From NCBI GenBank assembly GCA_007922225.1, contig ML679968.1:7990075-8054074 (forward strand): 64,000 nucleotides of DNA, written 5' to 3'. Position 1 is the first letter of the stretch, and each line of letters opens with the position of its first letter. Shown piece after piece: positions 33,561 to 46,420 of this stretch. This DNA is from Emydura subglobosa. Its lineage: Eukaryota > Chordata > Testudines > Chelidae. Under the pieces are notes generated by a model, which saw nothing but the letters and a program-made list of their open reading frames with translations, ran no database searches and had not been told where the DNA came from. A program made the position numbers and the translations under genes.

Positions 33561-33800
33561 GTTCATGGTGAATAGGTCCATGAATGGATATTAGCCAGAA
33601 TGGTTAGGGATGCAGCCCTATGCTGGGGAGATCCTAAACCTCTGACTACCAGAAGCCAAGAGTGGAAATGAGAGGATCATTCTATAATTGCCCTATTCTT
33701 TACACTCTCCCTGAAGCTCTGGTACAGACCACTGTTAAAGGCAGTATACTAGGCAAGATAAACCATGGACTGGCCCAGCATGGCAGTTCTTCTGTTCTAA
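33561..33800 (+). mobile_element. CR1 3' UTR fragment, plus strand
   Basis: 'gttcatggtgaataggtcca', 'atggatattagccagaatgg', 'gcccagcatggcagttcttc' and 'tgttct' follow the order of a CR1-type 3' UTR. It lies head-on against the 5' end of the minus-strand CR1, with about 20 bases between. Confidence 0.75.
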
Positions 33801-35472
33801 TTGGACCAAGTGCCTTTTAATAACTATTTCCCAAATGAAACACACTATAAAACAAAATTTGTTTCCTCTATACACTTCTAGCAATCAAGAATGATACTCT
33901 AGAGGTTTCAGATCAGGCTTCTTAAATTGATTTCTTTAATTTGATCATTGAGCTACCAACTTTTACCTGCTGTTCCATGGCCACTCCACACATACACTGA
34001 ACTTGGTTCCAAAACCTGTTAGTTTTGAATCAAATACAAAACTAAGCGGGGCTTATTTGTGGATCCATTGTAGATGCTTCACAAAGGGATGGCAATCTCA
34101 TTAGGACAGCTGAAATTCTGAATTTTCCACCAGTCACCCTAGCAGAAATCTCACCAGTTGGGGTCAAACTTTTGTGAGAACTGTTTGCCATGGAATCTTA
34201 GCCTCGGTCGAGTCTTGAACTGGAGTATCACAACCTCGCCTAATCCTAATCTACATCTGGATCTGAACTCTGTTTCTGTGGCCCTCTGCTAAACAAAATT
34301 TTCTGATTGCTAAATTAAAGCATTAAAGGGTAAATAAGACCTAAAATTAAGTGTATTCAAAATGCCAACTGCATAATATGAAAAGGGGTCTGTTCACCTT
34401 GTCCTACAAAGGCAACTAAATCTCATTTATGTCTATGGGAGTTACACACATAAGGAAAACTAGACCCCATTTGTTTTGTTTTTTGTATGATGGAGAAAAA
34501 TTACACTCATCACGTCCCTTGCCTTCATAACTCAGCATTTATTGATTGTTCCTTCATGTGCGGGGGATTGTTTGCCTTAGTTCTTGGATAATTGCTGTGA
34601 TTGTTACTTCACATGCACATTTATAACTGTTTTCAGGAAAATAAAATCCTGGGTTTTGTTTTGAATAAATATTTCATTAAACACCATAATTATATCAGCA
34701 AGAATTAAATTGTCCCAAGCAGTAAAACCTGTTTCTTTAACATGTCTTTTTTTTTTTTTTTTTTTTAATGAACATAAATTAAAGCTGCGCAAGGCTGGAA
34801 AAAATGCTCTCTGGTGTGCAAAAACTGTCTATATAAAGCAAAAAGGCTTCCACGTCTACTGAGCACAAGGAGACAGTATGAGTAAAGTCAATGGAGAAAT
34901 CTTTCAAAAAAACAAATATTTGTCTTTTATAATGCTGATTTTGTTCTGGGCTCACAAAGTTTCTTTCTTCTTAATTGCTCATACTCCAGGGGGAAAAAAC
35001 AACTTAACCCCCACTATTAATTGTATCACTATCAACGAAATAGTTAAGGAACCATTAGCATTCCCATTCTAGTTTACACTTTTGTATTTTTATTGATGTA
35101 AACTTGGCCAAAATAGCAACAATAAATTTGTCATTGGAATTAAGGGCTCAGTTGAGGCCACATTAACATCTTCATCGGGTCATAGGCTGTTCGGGAGACT
35201 GTATCCTCTGCAGAAAAGGGAATGTCTGACATACAGTTTCATTGTTGATATTGCCCAAGTTGTCCCCTTCCCATCTTCCACTCAACTCAATTGTCATATT
35301 TAATAAATATGAATGTCATTGAAACCTAGTGTTAATATCATAGTTTGATAGAAACAAACTCAATATTTAAAAATGTTCCCAACTTTAGACCTTCTATATC
35401 CATACAAGTACATACATACTGAAGGAGAGAATAAAGAGAACCAATGACATTTGATCCATATTGCAAATGCTA
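33801..35472. other. No recognisable gene; poly(T) tract
   Basis: A run of 20 T at 34747-34766 (A on the minus strand) could be the tail of a decayed retroelement but has no recognisable body. The rest is AT-rich and unassigned. Confidence 0.5.
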
Positions 35473-36045
35473 CTCTAGAGCTAATTAAAAAGTCTCCTAC
35501 AAAATGTTGTTCCCTCAGGAAAATGTTTCAACAAAATTGAAATGTTTTTGTAGGAATGTATTTATTTCATCAAAACTTTTGGTGGGGAAATTATCAAATG
35601 AAAAATATTTTGGTATTGTCAATATGCTGTTTTGTTGAAGCTCAAACGTTTCGTGGAGATACTGATTTAGAAAATGTTTTTGTGATAATGTTTCAGAGGT
35701 CCAGATGGACTAACCAGTCAGAGAAAGAAAAACCCAATCTGAAAATAGATGTTTTGATATAATTCCATTTTGCAAAAACATTCAAAATGTTTTGTTTTTG
35801 TTCCAATGCAGAATGAAAACAAATTTCAAAATACTGAAAGTTCTCACAAAACAGAGTTGTTGTTTTTCCATCACCTCTAGTCAAAATATTTTGAGTTTAT
35901 CAAAACATTTCAATTCAAATTTATCTTTTAGATACAATATAATAGTATAATGTAAAAATTGAAACATTTCAAATGAAATTTTAAAATCGTAGCATTTTCC
36001 CTGGGATGGAAATTCTGTTTTTCACTGACTCTACCACCAAAGTTT
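35473..36045. repeat. AT-rich self-complementary repeat, MITE-like
   Basis: Repeated 'caaaacatttcaa', 'ttgaaatgttttt', 'aaaatgtttt' and 'tttcaaaata' words in both orientations give strong self-complementarity. The vocabulary is shared with the hAT MITE at 53812-54217. Ends 'tagagctaat' and 'tgactcta' are candidate inverted termini, but the flanking 8 bp do not match. Confidence 0.5.
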
Positions 36046-37125
36046 AGGGGAGTCTGAAATCTGGAGTTTTGTTTCATGCTCAACTCTGGACTTCATCCAG
36101 CTCTCCCAGAACCCATTTTAAAGCAAGAGTTGATACAGTAGCCATCTTTTTCTCCACAATGAGATTACCTCAACCCACTGGTACACAGGGAAAGCGGAAG
36201 ACCAAACCAAGGAGAAGGAGTTGCAGATGGTGAGAGGAAGAACACTTAGAATTTTCTACACAATTCCTGACTGCAGCATTTATTCATTAATAGTTAGTGG
36301 ATATAGTGCATGATTGATTGTCAAAGTTTTTGAAGGCCAGTATTTATCAAAAGCAGAGGAAGCAGTAGCTTTGGTTTCTCTGGTTCCCTGAGCCCAAAGC
36401 TGGAAAGATTGTCTCTACAGATGAGAGGATAACTAAATTGGCTTGGCCCATTCAATAATTGACTTCTCTATCTGAAATTGACAACCAGGGCATCAGTTAA
36501 TGTCAGCTTTGGTGGTAGGTTTGGGATATGTCCTGTGTCCGGTAGGAAACTGACTGAGTCCATCAACTCACTTCTCAAAGGCCACTAAACAGCAATCACA
36601 ACTACTGACTTGATAAGGACTAGAACAGGCACCCAATAATAGAGTCTCTAAAACCCATTGCTAAGCTTGATGGTTTGCCATGGTGTCTCAGAATCTGTTT
36701 TTTGCCCTTTTAAAAAAGTCACAGATGTTCAAAACAAGACATCACAGTATTCATCTGCTACAGAATCAGCAGAACTGCTGAGCGACAGAAATATGTATAG
36801 TGTATAGGCCATCTGAAGAGTGGCCTTTTAAGACTCATACATAGCTGACTCCATTATCAAGAAGGCTTCTTACTCATCTTGTTATCTGAAATGAAGTGTC
36901 TCCTATCTGAATTCACTTTGTTTTTTTTAAATAAAAAAGAACAAGAGAAGGGATAATTAACAAGCCCTTTGTTTAAGATGGTTTAAAGCTATTTTGGTCT
37001 GTATTCTATATAAATGATGAACCATTTCAAGCTGATTTGTCACCTCTTGGCCTAGGGCAAACAGCATTAAGAGTTCAGGAGCTTTTCCAAGGGGATTTAA
37101 ACAGGCTAATTTCCCATGGTTCTAT
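36046..37125. other. No recognisable gene or element
   Basis: AT-rich; nothing identified. Confidence 0.5.
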
Positions 37126-37129
37126 TCCT

Positions 37130-37200
37130 GGGGTGAAATCCATGCCCCATTTAAGTCCGTTGGAGCTTTGGCATTGACAACGGTGCCAGGATTTCATCAG
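37130..37200. repeat. Short palindrome of the 'ggtgaaatcc' family
   Basis: 'ggggtgaaatcc' on the left and 'ccaggatttcatc' on the right are inverted, as at 8660-8713, around 'catttaagtccgttggag'. Confidence 0.5.
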
Positions 37201-37204
37201 CTCT

Positions 37205-40041
37205 CTGCAACCATAGTTTCGTTTTAACTCCCATTAAATTCTTAGTGCCTGTGTTTCTTCAGAGAAATGTAAACTTCAGACACTGAGTTCTTACTGAAAG
37301 AACATCTGTTCATATTAACATTAGATAGACAGCGTTGGGATGTGTGGGTCTTACGGATCCAGTAGGTGCAATTTTAAACCAAACACAGCTGGAGAAAAGT
37401 AAAAAGATCTCATGTGTTGGAAATGCTATTATTTCACAGTTGACTTATGTAAGCCTGTGTGTGTATGTGTTTAAGAAAAATGAAACATTTGTCAGCTTCT
37501 GGATGCATTCAGAAGGCTGAGAGCAACAGTTTAGTCTACATTTTTCCTAAATCCACTTTTGGCCAAACATTTTTACAAGTTGGTGCCTAACTAAGTGACA
37601 CCACTGAATAATGGAAAAACTAAAACTAGTTCTGGGGAATCATATTGAATTAATTACATATGGTGCTTAATTCCTTTCCTGCTCTGTAACTCCTGCATAT
37701 ATTATTCATTTTAAAAGTGTCAATGAAGCATACAAAGATAATTTTAATATTTTAGCATTAAGAACAGTATTAAAAAGGAAAATTCAGTGAGTAAATCTGT
37801 CATCCAGGGCAAAGTTATTGATAGTGAAATGCTAGTGCTCTGCCTGTAAACCTGCAAATCTGTCTTTTAATTGCAGACCACGAGGTCATAGTATAACTGG
37901 GATAACCACTCCATGTTTTCCTCAAAAACCTTTGACATCTTTTTTTTTTCTTTTAATAAATCTCAATAGATTAGGGGGGAAATTCATAACTTTAACTTCT
38001 GAAATTTGGTTAAACAAAACACATTTGTTAGTATATGGGTTTCTCAGTATAAAACATTGTGACAAAGACAAAATATGTGTCTCTTTTAGTCTGGGATTTA
38101 TAATTCAGCTTTCAAATATCCTTTTAGAGCTGTGATGGCTGCTAATGCTGATCTTTCCCCCTGAAATTTAAATTGTCATTTGCCATTGGCCCACCAGACT
38201 GCTTATGACAGATTTACAATGTGTTCTGAAAACAAATGTTAAAAAGGTAGAGAACAAAAAAAGTATATAAATGACTCCATCTTCAGAGCCACTCAGCAGA
38301 GCCTGATGTGGGAGAAATAGCTTTTCATGGCACTGCTCTGAGCCTTGGGGTGGTCTCAAGGCTGCTCAACATGTCATTACATTTGATTGCAGTATTCACT
38401 CCTCCTTCTTCTGCCCCCTTCCCCATTATGCCAGCTGGGAGTGCTAGGGCACAACAAGATCAAGCCATACCCCCACCATTCTTTTCACATTGAAGGTGGA
38501 AGAAGGGGTTGGAGCAGTACTCAGCTGCTTTTTAAAGGCAGCTGGAATTGGCCCTTGTACCATTCTGGGGTCAGACAGGATCTAGTCCCAGCAATAGAAA
38601 AGGAGGATCCATTCAGATAATATTTACATTTAAAACAAATCAGAGTTTCATTCAGTTATTTCTGACAATCCAAATATATTTATTTCATACCATATGCATT
38701 AAAGCACATTAGTTCTCTGAAGAATCACCTTTGCAAAGCACGGATAACAACATTTTAAAGAAAATAATCACATCTTTTTTTAAGTATTGTATTTTCCCCA
38801 TATTTCAATCTTTGCTGGATTATAATTCATATTTGTAACTGAAAATAAGGCCAAGGAGAAATACAAGTCAAAGTTATGATCCGATTTAGTATCAATTTCT
38901 CAATGAATATTAGTCCAAATTTGAGAATGAATAGAATTTGCCTAATCATTTCACTGTGATTGTAAGAACTCTGTAGTATTTGTTTAAATTGTATATTTCT
39001 CAGCCCTGTTTACCCTCGCAGATGAAGCTAGTAATGTTGACAATAAAAGTTATTATTGGGCAATGCTCTATTGTGTCAATGCTTTGACAATCCCAGGCAC
39101 TTGGCACAAGTCTGACACCCTGGAGATTTAAAATCCATTATTGGAAAGTGAAGGAGGTCATTTCATCCGTATCTGAAGCATCTATAGTGAGCTGCTAGCT
39201 TTCAAGCACAATATTCACTTGGCCCAATACTTTATGAATTTTCCTTGGAGGAAACTTTTGTTTGACTCATTTCTGATTACATTCCCTTCCACTCAAATGT
39301 AAAATAAAAAGAAGGATGAGAGAGAAAAACAACCTAAATAAAAAAAGGGTGCTCTCCAATTCCAGCAAGACGACAGAAGCATAGTTAATATGGATTCAAA
39401 AGTAATAGTTTTCAATGTCTGACAGGAATAGAGATAGATTTGAAAATCCTTGGGTCTAATGGCTGTGGAGAATGATTTGTTTGTTGGAACTAGATTTAAT
39501 TCTGTGGAAGTTACACAGCAGACAGCAGATCCAACAAAACAAACTATGAGATGGACCCAATGTACTTATTACTGTGCATAGCAACAAACAGACCTGATTT
39601 TCTAACCTGTCCACGTGCACTTATAGTGCCTATATGCAGTAATTTGGTAACTGTATATTGAAATGTCCATTAACAACCCTAACTGACCATTTGCATGTGT
39701 ATTTACCTGATTTATGAGTGGTAATAGGGCAAGTTAGATGTGTAAATTGCTCACATATTTTTCAGAAAGCTGTTGTGGAAAGAGAATTTAGAAAAAGAAA
39801 ACCTGCTAAATCCACATACTTGAATATTCAATAGTATAAACTGCCACTATATAATATAAAAGGCAATTGTCCCAAACAGAAGTCTAGTTAAATTACTGTT
39901 AGAAATTGGATGAAGACAAGACTAAAAATCATTGCAAATTTTATCCCCAGGATTTATCTCTGAGTTAATGATAAATAAATAATATATAAAATAAGAACAA
40001 TAAGGGGCTAGATCATGACTTAATGATCTTGTAACATACTT
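37205..40041. other. Long AT-rich stretch, nothing identified
   Basis: No gene, RNA or repeat was recognised in about 2.8 kb. Several short T-rich and A-rich runs occur (for example 37943-37951). If this lies in an intron or desert, conserved non-coding elements could be present but cannot be judged from one sequence. Confidence 0.5.
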
Positions 40042-40125
40042 TGGGCCAGATTCTCCTTTGATTTCTCAGCAGTTCAACACCACTGACATCAGTAGAGTTA
40101 CTCATAATTTACCCAGGTGTAATGG
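40042..40125. repeat. Short palindromic MITE fragment
   Basis: 'gggccagattctcctttg' followed by 'ccactgacatcagtagagtt' and 'tttacccaggtgtaatgg' is a decayed copy of a centre-symmetric repeat widespread in reptiles (recalled). Confidence 0.45.
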
Positions 40126-41519
40126 TTCAAAATTAAGAGAGAACTAGATCACTCAAGAGAATGCATTATATCTAAACCTTCCAGTTAAAGTGAGGCATCA
40201 AGTTATATGATCGGCTTGCCTTTCTCAAGATGCTCTCCTTGCTATTATCATCCCTTTTGGCTAAATTAAACTAGATTAGGTAAAATTAAAGGTTAAAGAA
40301 AGCACGTGGCATATTGAAGGTACCTGGAAGTTGTAATCATATTGAAGTTCATATTTTATCTGAATTTCATCTTGACTTGTTACAAGGCAAAATGATACAA
40401 CTCAGATTACGAGCAAGACGGCAGCAATTCAGTGAACAATTTCAGTTAAAGGAAAGCAACCCAGCTCTGAGAGACAGACATGGGATCAACCTCAAGTCCA
40501 TCCTTAGTAGTTAAGACTGCAATGCTATAGAGAACAATGAACAACCATGCATCCTAACTGCCACAATCTCATTTAGTTGTATGCTTGATAGACACATGAC
40601 AATGCAGCAGGTTAAGTGTTTCATTCTTATATACATGTGAAGACTTGTCTATTAGAGTAACAGATTCCTCTCTGCTGCTACAACCAACACATGCCACACC
40701 AAATTCTTCCCTCATTTAATGCATTAAAATCAGGTGAGTAAGAGAGTTTAGGGGGTGAGGAGTGAATGAATGAAAAGATGGGTGATTGTATAGTGATGAG
40801 GAACAAGAGAGGTGGCTTTGTGGGTAAGAAATGAAAAGGAGAGACTATTGGCAATAGGGAAGAGACTGGGGACGATTTTAGAAGAAGATGAATTGAAATA
40901 GCATAGAAAATAAGTCTCCTGAGAGATTGTGGATAGGGTATAAAGACAGAAAGAAATAAGGAGAGAAGGAGAGACTAAGACAAAATGGGTAGCAAGGTGG
41001 TAGATAAATTAGAGAAAACAACAAACGTAAGAGAAGGAAATACATCTTAAGTGAAGGAATGAAAAAGAAAAAAGAAAGGATAAATTAAAGCAATAACAAG
41101 ATCAGAATCTGGGGAACTCTTATACACAATGTTAATATGGAAGAAAGTTTGTGCATATTCCACAAATGCATATAATAAACAACAAGACAGAAACTGTTAA
41201 GTTGTTGAGAACTACAGCAAGAATAACAAGATAGGGCTGAAGTCTGTGCATAGTGAAAGGGAGGTAGTTGAGATTAAGAACAGGGACTGATGAATGGAGC
41301 ATAGACATCATGTCAAATGATTTAACCATTTATATCCTTGCATTTTACAGTTTGAATGAGTGGAATATGCACTCTAGTAGTCTTAATTCAAAGTTAGCAA
41401 CCTTTTATTGTTTATGGTGGGAATATATATTACACACACACAGAGAACAAATGGTTCATGGTAGATTAATAGAATTTTATGAGCCATTCAAAATATATTA
41501 CCCAGACTGCATTCACTCA
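40126..41519. other. Purine-rich stretch, no gene
   Basis: From about 40740 to 41110 the plus strand is strongly A/G biased ('gaaataaggagagaaggaga'). No repeat unit, frame or RNA was recognised. Confidence 0.5.
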
Positions 41520-42010
41520 CTAGTGCAGGCCCGGGATGGGGCGTTTGGGGCCTCAGAGGAAGTGGCTTGGAAAGTGGAGAGGGAGATGTCAGACTCAGGT
41601 GGGAGGAAGAGTGAATCAAGGGAGCTCCTAACTAGAAGGAAGTGCCTATCAGAGGAAAAGCAGGAGGGACGCTAAATCCCTGGGGTAGGGGAAATATCTG
41701 TTTGATAAGACTCCAATTAGTCTTAATTCACCTCTGTATTTAAAGGGAAGACTGTTTTTTAACTGTCAGTCTTGTTTTTTCTGGAATGAGATTTAATGTG
41801 TTATGTGCTAAGGAATGCAAATTTTATTTCAGTGTGAATCTGACATTGTCTTACATTGTTGGAACAAAGGTATATAAAAGAGGCAGTGAAACATACTGCA
41901 TATGACAGTTTGAGAACAGATGTATATTTTATGTATAAAGAGTTCAATGGTTTTGAGCTCTAGCTGCTCTGTCTATGTGAAATAAAAATATAAAGGCAGT
42001 CTTAAGCACC
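41520..42010 (+). repeat. Possible LTR-like sequence
   Basis: A GC-richer start (41520-41690) leads into a strong TATA box 'ggtatataaaagagg' (from 41868) and, about 110 bases on, 'gtgaaataaaaatat' with AATAAA. This is the U3-R layout of a retroviral LTR. I could not find TG...CA ends with a duplicated target site, so it may equally be chance. Confidence 0.3.
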
Positions 42011-43857
42011 GCGGCTGTTTTATGTCAGAGAAAAACAATGACAATTGTAATTTTAAATGACTTGGAATTGTACAGCACAGGGCATTATAGTTAAGGCTTT
42101 TTCTTTTAAAACTGATGGAAGTGAGATGCAATTCAGCAAGCAAACCAGACCGTCCAACGAGAACCAAATAATAAATGATGAAGATGAACATTGTGGTTTT
42201 TGTATAGTTGGTACAGAAATCTTACACAAGATAGGTTTTCTGCCTCCCCACTCTCTCTGTTTAATTTTCCATGACAAGAAACTTCATTTTGACATCCTGC
42301 ACTGATTTGATAAAAGGGACTTATCATGGGGTGTCTTGTTGAATTATACAGGCATAAGTGCTTGAATGTTCATCACATGAGTGGAAGTAAACCGTCATCT
42401 AAGAGTACGATATGCTTGATCTGTGCTTTGGATGTTACAGAGTATTGGGATTTAGCTGACACCAGTGACTGAACACTATCCTTCTCCACTCTGACAAGTT
42501 ACCTGTAGACTCAAGATTTCTTGCTCTAAAGTCTCTGCTTTCTTATTTTCTCACAGGCAAAAATCCAGATAGATCTATTACTTTCAACTGAAGATTCACC
42601 CTGTCTCGATGTTTTAAAATAGGAATTAAACTGGATCTTTTTTTTTTTTTTAGGCCTCCTCGAGATTACATAGGATTTTGTTTGAAGCTGAGAAGTATGA
42701 AAATATGCAGTGATTGAAAAAAACATTTAATGCTCATATCTTGACTACACAAGTTGCAGCTCAAAATAGTATCTATTAAATAACACACTTTTAAGAGTCA
42801 GTCCTCTGTATGTCATATGCACTAATACAAAGTCCAGTACACAATATTTGCCAGCCCCCATTTTGGATTCTAACACCAGAACTCATTGCTGTGTCAGCTT
42901 ATGAACCTCGTTATTTTTCATTAAAATTTTTTAAAGGAATTTAAAATGGCAGCTGTAGCTTGCAGGATGGTACAAATCTCTTCCAACTGTTACCACGGTT
43001 CTCACTCCAACATAAATCACATAACAGATTTCAGTCACTCTGGTTTCCGAACCCAACGGAGCGCTATCAGAGAGGATGCACTCAGGAGCAGGAGGACTTG
43101 GGGAAGAGGGAATGAAATTGTAAGGAGGTTGGGAGAAAGACTGTGAAGTTTGGGGGGCATGTGAAAATGGTTGCAGGATGGTGTTAGTGCTGGGAGAAAG
43201 GGAGACAAGAGTTTTCAGGGAGGTTACAGAGAGGTAAACTCAAGAGTTCTGAATAAACATTGAACAAGAATCAGCATCTTTTTTGGCCTGTCAAAATCAA
43301 ACCTCTCAACATTTTAAAACTGGCTCATTACTACATAATTCTTCTCATTAATACACTTCAGTAGGTCTACTAAAGACAGTTATTTAGCCTTTGCTCCCTG
43401 AGATATAGTAGATCAAGTAATTGTATGCCTGCTTAGCTGCTCCCTTCAGAAGTTAACTTATTATTTCTGTTTTCCTTGCCCTGGCTGTAAAGCTCTCTAG
43501 TCTTCTGCTCGGCTGACATGATCTAGCAGCATTTTTCTCCAGCTACTGTAAATTAGAGGGGTTCTGACTGTTTGTTGCCCTCGGGCTTGGCTGTCTCTCC
43601 CCATTGTTTCCTTGCTATCACTTGGCTGGCTAAATCAAATGTCTTTTGTTCTCTCACTTGGGTGGCCTGTAGGTACTGAGAGGTCAAAAGCAGAGTACAT
43701 ATTTTAAAAGATTTTAATCTGAGTGGAAATCACTGAGGATTATTTATTTGTAGATCTTATATCTCCAAAGAAATAGTCGCTTGTAAAAGGGGCTTGTAAC
43801 TGATGAAGAGGATGTAGATTAGCCAGAATCTGCAGTTACTATTTAAGACTACTTATA
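42011..43857. other. No recognisable gene or element
   Basis: A poly(T) run at about 42638-42652 and several short overlapping frames at 42.05-42.33 kb without family signature. Nothing else was identified. Confidence 0.5.
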
Positions 43858-44451
43858 GAATCATAGGAATGAAAGGGACCTTGAGAGGTCATCTAGTCCA
43901 TAAGTGCACTTATGGCAGGACTAAGGATTATCTAGGCCATCCCTGACAGGTGTTTGTCTAACCTGTTCTTAAAAATCTCCAGCGACAGAGATTCCACAAC
44001 CACCCTTGCCAATTTATTCCAGTGCTTAACTACCCTGACAGTTAAGAAGTTTTTTCCTAATGTCCAACCTAAATCGCCCTTGCTGCAATTTAAGCCCTTT
44101 GCTTCTTGTCCTATCCTCAGCAGTTAAGGAGAACAATTTTTCTCCCTCCTCCTTGTAACAACCTTTTGTGTACTCTCTCAGTCTTCTCTTCTCCAGCCTA
44201 AACAAATCCAATTATTTCAATCTTCCCGTATAGGTTATATTTTCTAGATCTTTAATCATTTTATTGCTCTTCTCTGTACTTTCTCCGATTTGTCCACCTC
44301 TTTCCTGAAATGTGGCACCCAGAACTGGACAAAAAACTTCAGTTGAGTCCTAATCAGTACAGAATAGAATGAAAGAATTATGTCTTGTGTCTTGTTTACA
44401 ACACTCATATTTATACATACCAGAATGATGTTTCCTTTTTTTGCAACAGTG

Positions 44452-44859
44452 TTACACTGTTAACTCATTTAGTTGGTGATCCACTATGATCCCCAGATCC
44501 CTTTCCACAGTACTTCTTCGGAGGCAGTCATTTCCCATTTTGTACTTGTGCAACTGATTGTTCCTTCCTAAGTGAAGTACTCTGCATTTGTCCTTCTTGA
44601 ATTTTACTTCAGACCATTTCTCGAGTTTGTCCAGATCATTTTGAATTTTAATCCTATCCTCCAAAGCACTTGCAACCCCTCCCAACTTGGTATCATCTGC
44701 AAACTTTGTAAGTGTACTCTCTATTCCATTATCTAAATCATTGATAAAGATATTGAACAGAAGCAGTCCCAGAACTGATTCCTGCAGGACCGCACTGGAC
44801 AGGCTCTTCCAGCTTGACTGTGAACCACTGATAACTGTTCTCTGGGCATGATTTTCCAA
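44452..44859 (-). pseudogene. CR1 reverse transcriptase palm with FADD box
   Basis: This 135-codon frame shows 'QESVLGLLLFNIFINDLDNG' (RT motif B region), then 'LTKFADDTKLGGVA' with both catalytic Asp in the FADD box, 'KIQNDLDKLEKWSEVKFKKD', 'KCRVLHLGRNNQLHKYKMG' and 'VERDLGIIVDHQLN'. The active-site box is intact, unlike the copy at 51.4-51.9 kb. Neighbouring frames carry the rest of RT with stops. Confidence 0.85.
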
Positions 44860-45330
44860 CTAGTTATGCACTCACCTTATAGTAGCTCCATCCAGGTTGT
44901 ATTTCCCTAGTTTGTTTATGAGAGGGTCATGGCAAGACAGTATCAAAAGCCTTACTAAAGTCAAGATATACCATATCTACCGCTTCCCCTCCCATCCACA
45001 AGGCTTGTTACCCTGTCAAAGAAAACTATCAGGTTGGTTTGACATGATTTATTCTTGACAAATCAATATTGGCTGTTACTTATCACCTTATCATCTTCCA
45101 GGTATTTGCAAATTGATTGCTTAATTATATACTCCATTATCCTTCCGGGTACTGAAGTTAACCTGACTGGTCTGTAATACCCAGAGTTCTCTTTATTCCC
45201 CTTTTTATAGATTGGTACTATATTTTCCCTTTTCTAGTCCTCTGGAGTCTTTCCTGTCTTCTATGACTTTTTGAAGAGAGTCACTATTGGCTCATATCTC
45301 CTCAGTCAGCTCCTTGAATATTCTAATAAT
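44860..45330 (-). pseudogene. CR1 reverse transcriptase N-terminal part, broken
   Basis: Minus-strand text has 'VPIYKKGNKENSGYYR', 'ANIDLSRINHVKPT'-type wording and 'DIIRIFKELTEEI' at the edge of the deletion junction, all matching RT fingers. Frames change repeatedly and stops occur. Confidence 0.65.
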
Positions 45331-46087
45331 GTCCTCAGATATGGGCCCCTGGCAGGCAGCATACCTCCTGGGATGCCATGTCAGGCTGACAGATGGGTGC
45401 CTCTGTCCCCCTCAGAAGATATCACCAACCACCACTACCATACATTTCCTCCTGGGAGTGGTGGCTGCAATCCTCCCAGCCATGGGGGTATATGGCTTCT
45501 CTTTCTCCAGCTTTGGAGGCAATTTCTTATCACTCATTGCCAGGGCAACATAATGTTTTTCATCACTAGAGTGGGTGGGTTGGGAGTAGGGGTGGAGTAC
45601 TACCTGCTGCCAGAACTAACCATCAGCCTGTGTCATTTCTGTGTCAAAGCCACATCCTTCTCCCTCGCTGGCATGACAACAGTCCTCCATAGCTGGATAG
45701 CTTCCTCAGTCTTGGACATCTCCATATGAATACTCTCAATGAATTCCTCATGGGCATGGATGCTCCTCAGCCTAGCCACCTCCTCCTGTGCTCTTCTACC
45801 TGCTTCCTGAGAGATTCCACCAGCAGACACTGGACACTTTCACACTGGGCGGTCCCCCCAGCCTGGCTTTTTGCGAGTGGGAAATACAGGCCACAGTCTC
45901 TGCAAATCCACACCAGGATCTTGGTAGAGGCATCTGTGGTCAGGTGCTCTATCTGGATACAGGTGCAGGGGGAGGAGACAGGAACAGCATTGTCACTGGC
46001 AATGAGGCCCTTCCTAACCATAGCGATTATATAACGACTCCATCTTACAAACTCTCCTGTTTGCAGTCCCTGTTTGCTAGCTTCCAA
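45331..46087 (-). pseudogene. CR1 ORF1 N-terminal part with Cys motif and coiled coil
   Basis: The best frames are minus 46087-45767 and 45830-45633. The first has 'CTCIQIEHLTTDASTKILVW' then 'ICRDCGLYF', a Cys-rich zinc-finger-like arrangement, followed by 'QCLLVESLRKQVEEHRRR'. The second continues 'RRAQEEVARLRSIHAHEEFI' and 'SIHMEMSKTEEAIQLWRT', a predicted coiled coil. The part beginning near 45.48 kb reads 'VVVVGD', the start of the esterase, before the deletion. CR1 ORF1 proteins are thought to bind RNA and self-associate (family knowledge). Confidence 0.75.
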
Positions 46088-46420
46088 TGGTCTCTTAGCC
46101 TCTGGCTTTTAAGGCCTTCTCTCCTACGTCAGCCCTACCCCCTTGTTAATCACACAGGGGGAGGCTGATCATTGAGGCTGAGGCTGATCTAGGAAACAAA
46201 GGCTCAAACAGAATTCCCAAACACACAATGCCAACTGACCGTGTAACTTTAAATAACCTGAAAGAGAAAGAAAAATATGAACAGCCAAAACCAAACAGCC
46301 AAACAAATTCACACACCCCAAGATTAGTACGCGCAAGTTCTTCATTCAGCAGGGGATCTCCTTCTCTCCCTCTCAAAGTCCCCTGTTTGCAGTCCCCAGT
46401 TGGCTAGTTTGAACATGTCA
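46088..46420 (-). other. CR1 5' UTR with imperfect repeat
   Basis: Two related segments, 'ctcctgtttgcagtccct' (46052-46069) and 'cccctgtttgcagtcccc' (46380-46397), lie 328 bases apart. This suggests a tandem 5' unit, as LINEs with repeated promoters sometimes have (inference). Confidence 0.5.

Larger units (their letters stand above)
43858..46420 (-). mobile_element. CR1 LINE with large internal deletion
   Basis: The 3' end ('atagaatcataggaatgaaa' on plus) lies at 43858. Leftover order on the minus strand is 5' UTR, ORF1 N-terminal part and start of the esterase, then directly RT and 3' UTR. The esterase body and the whole endonuclease are missing. Both true ends are retained, so this is not simple 5' truncation but a roughly 2 kb internal loss near 45.33 kb. 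Confidence 0.85.

Noticed and set aside
34747..34766. Poly(T) as the tail of a processed pseudogene on the minus strand
   Set aside because: No coding similarity was recognisable on the side where the gene body should be, and no flanking duplication was found.
41268..41675. 135-codon plus-strand frame
   Set aside because: No family signature. It spans AT-rich DNA and a GC-rich patch with no exon-like splice context that I could defend.
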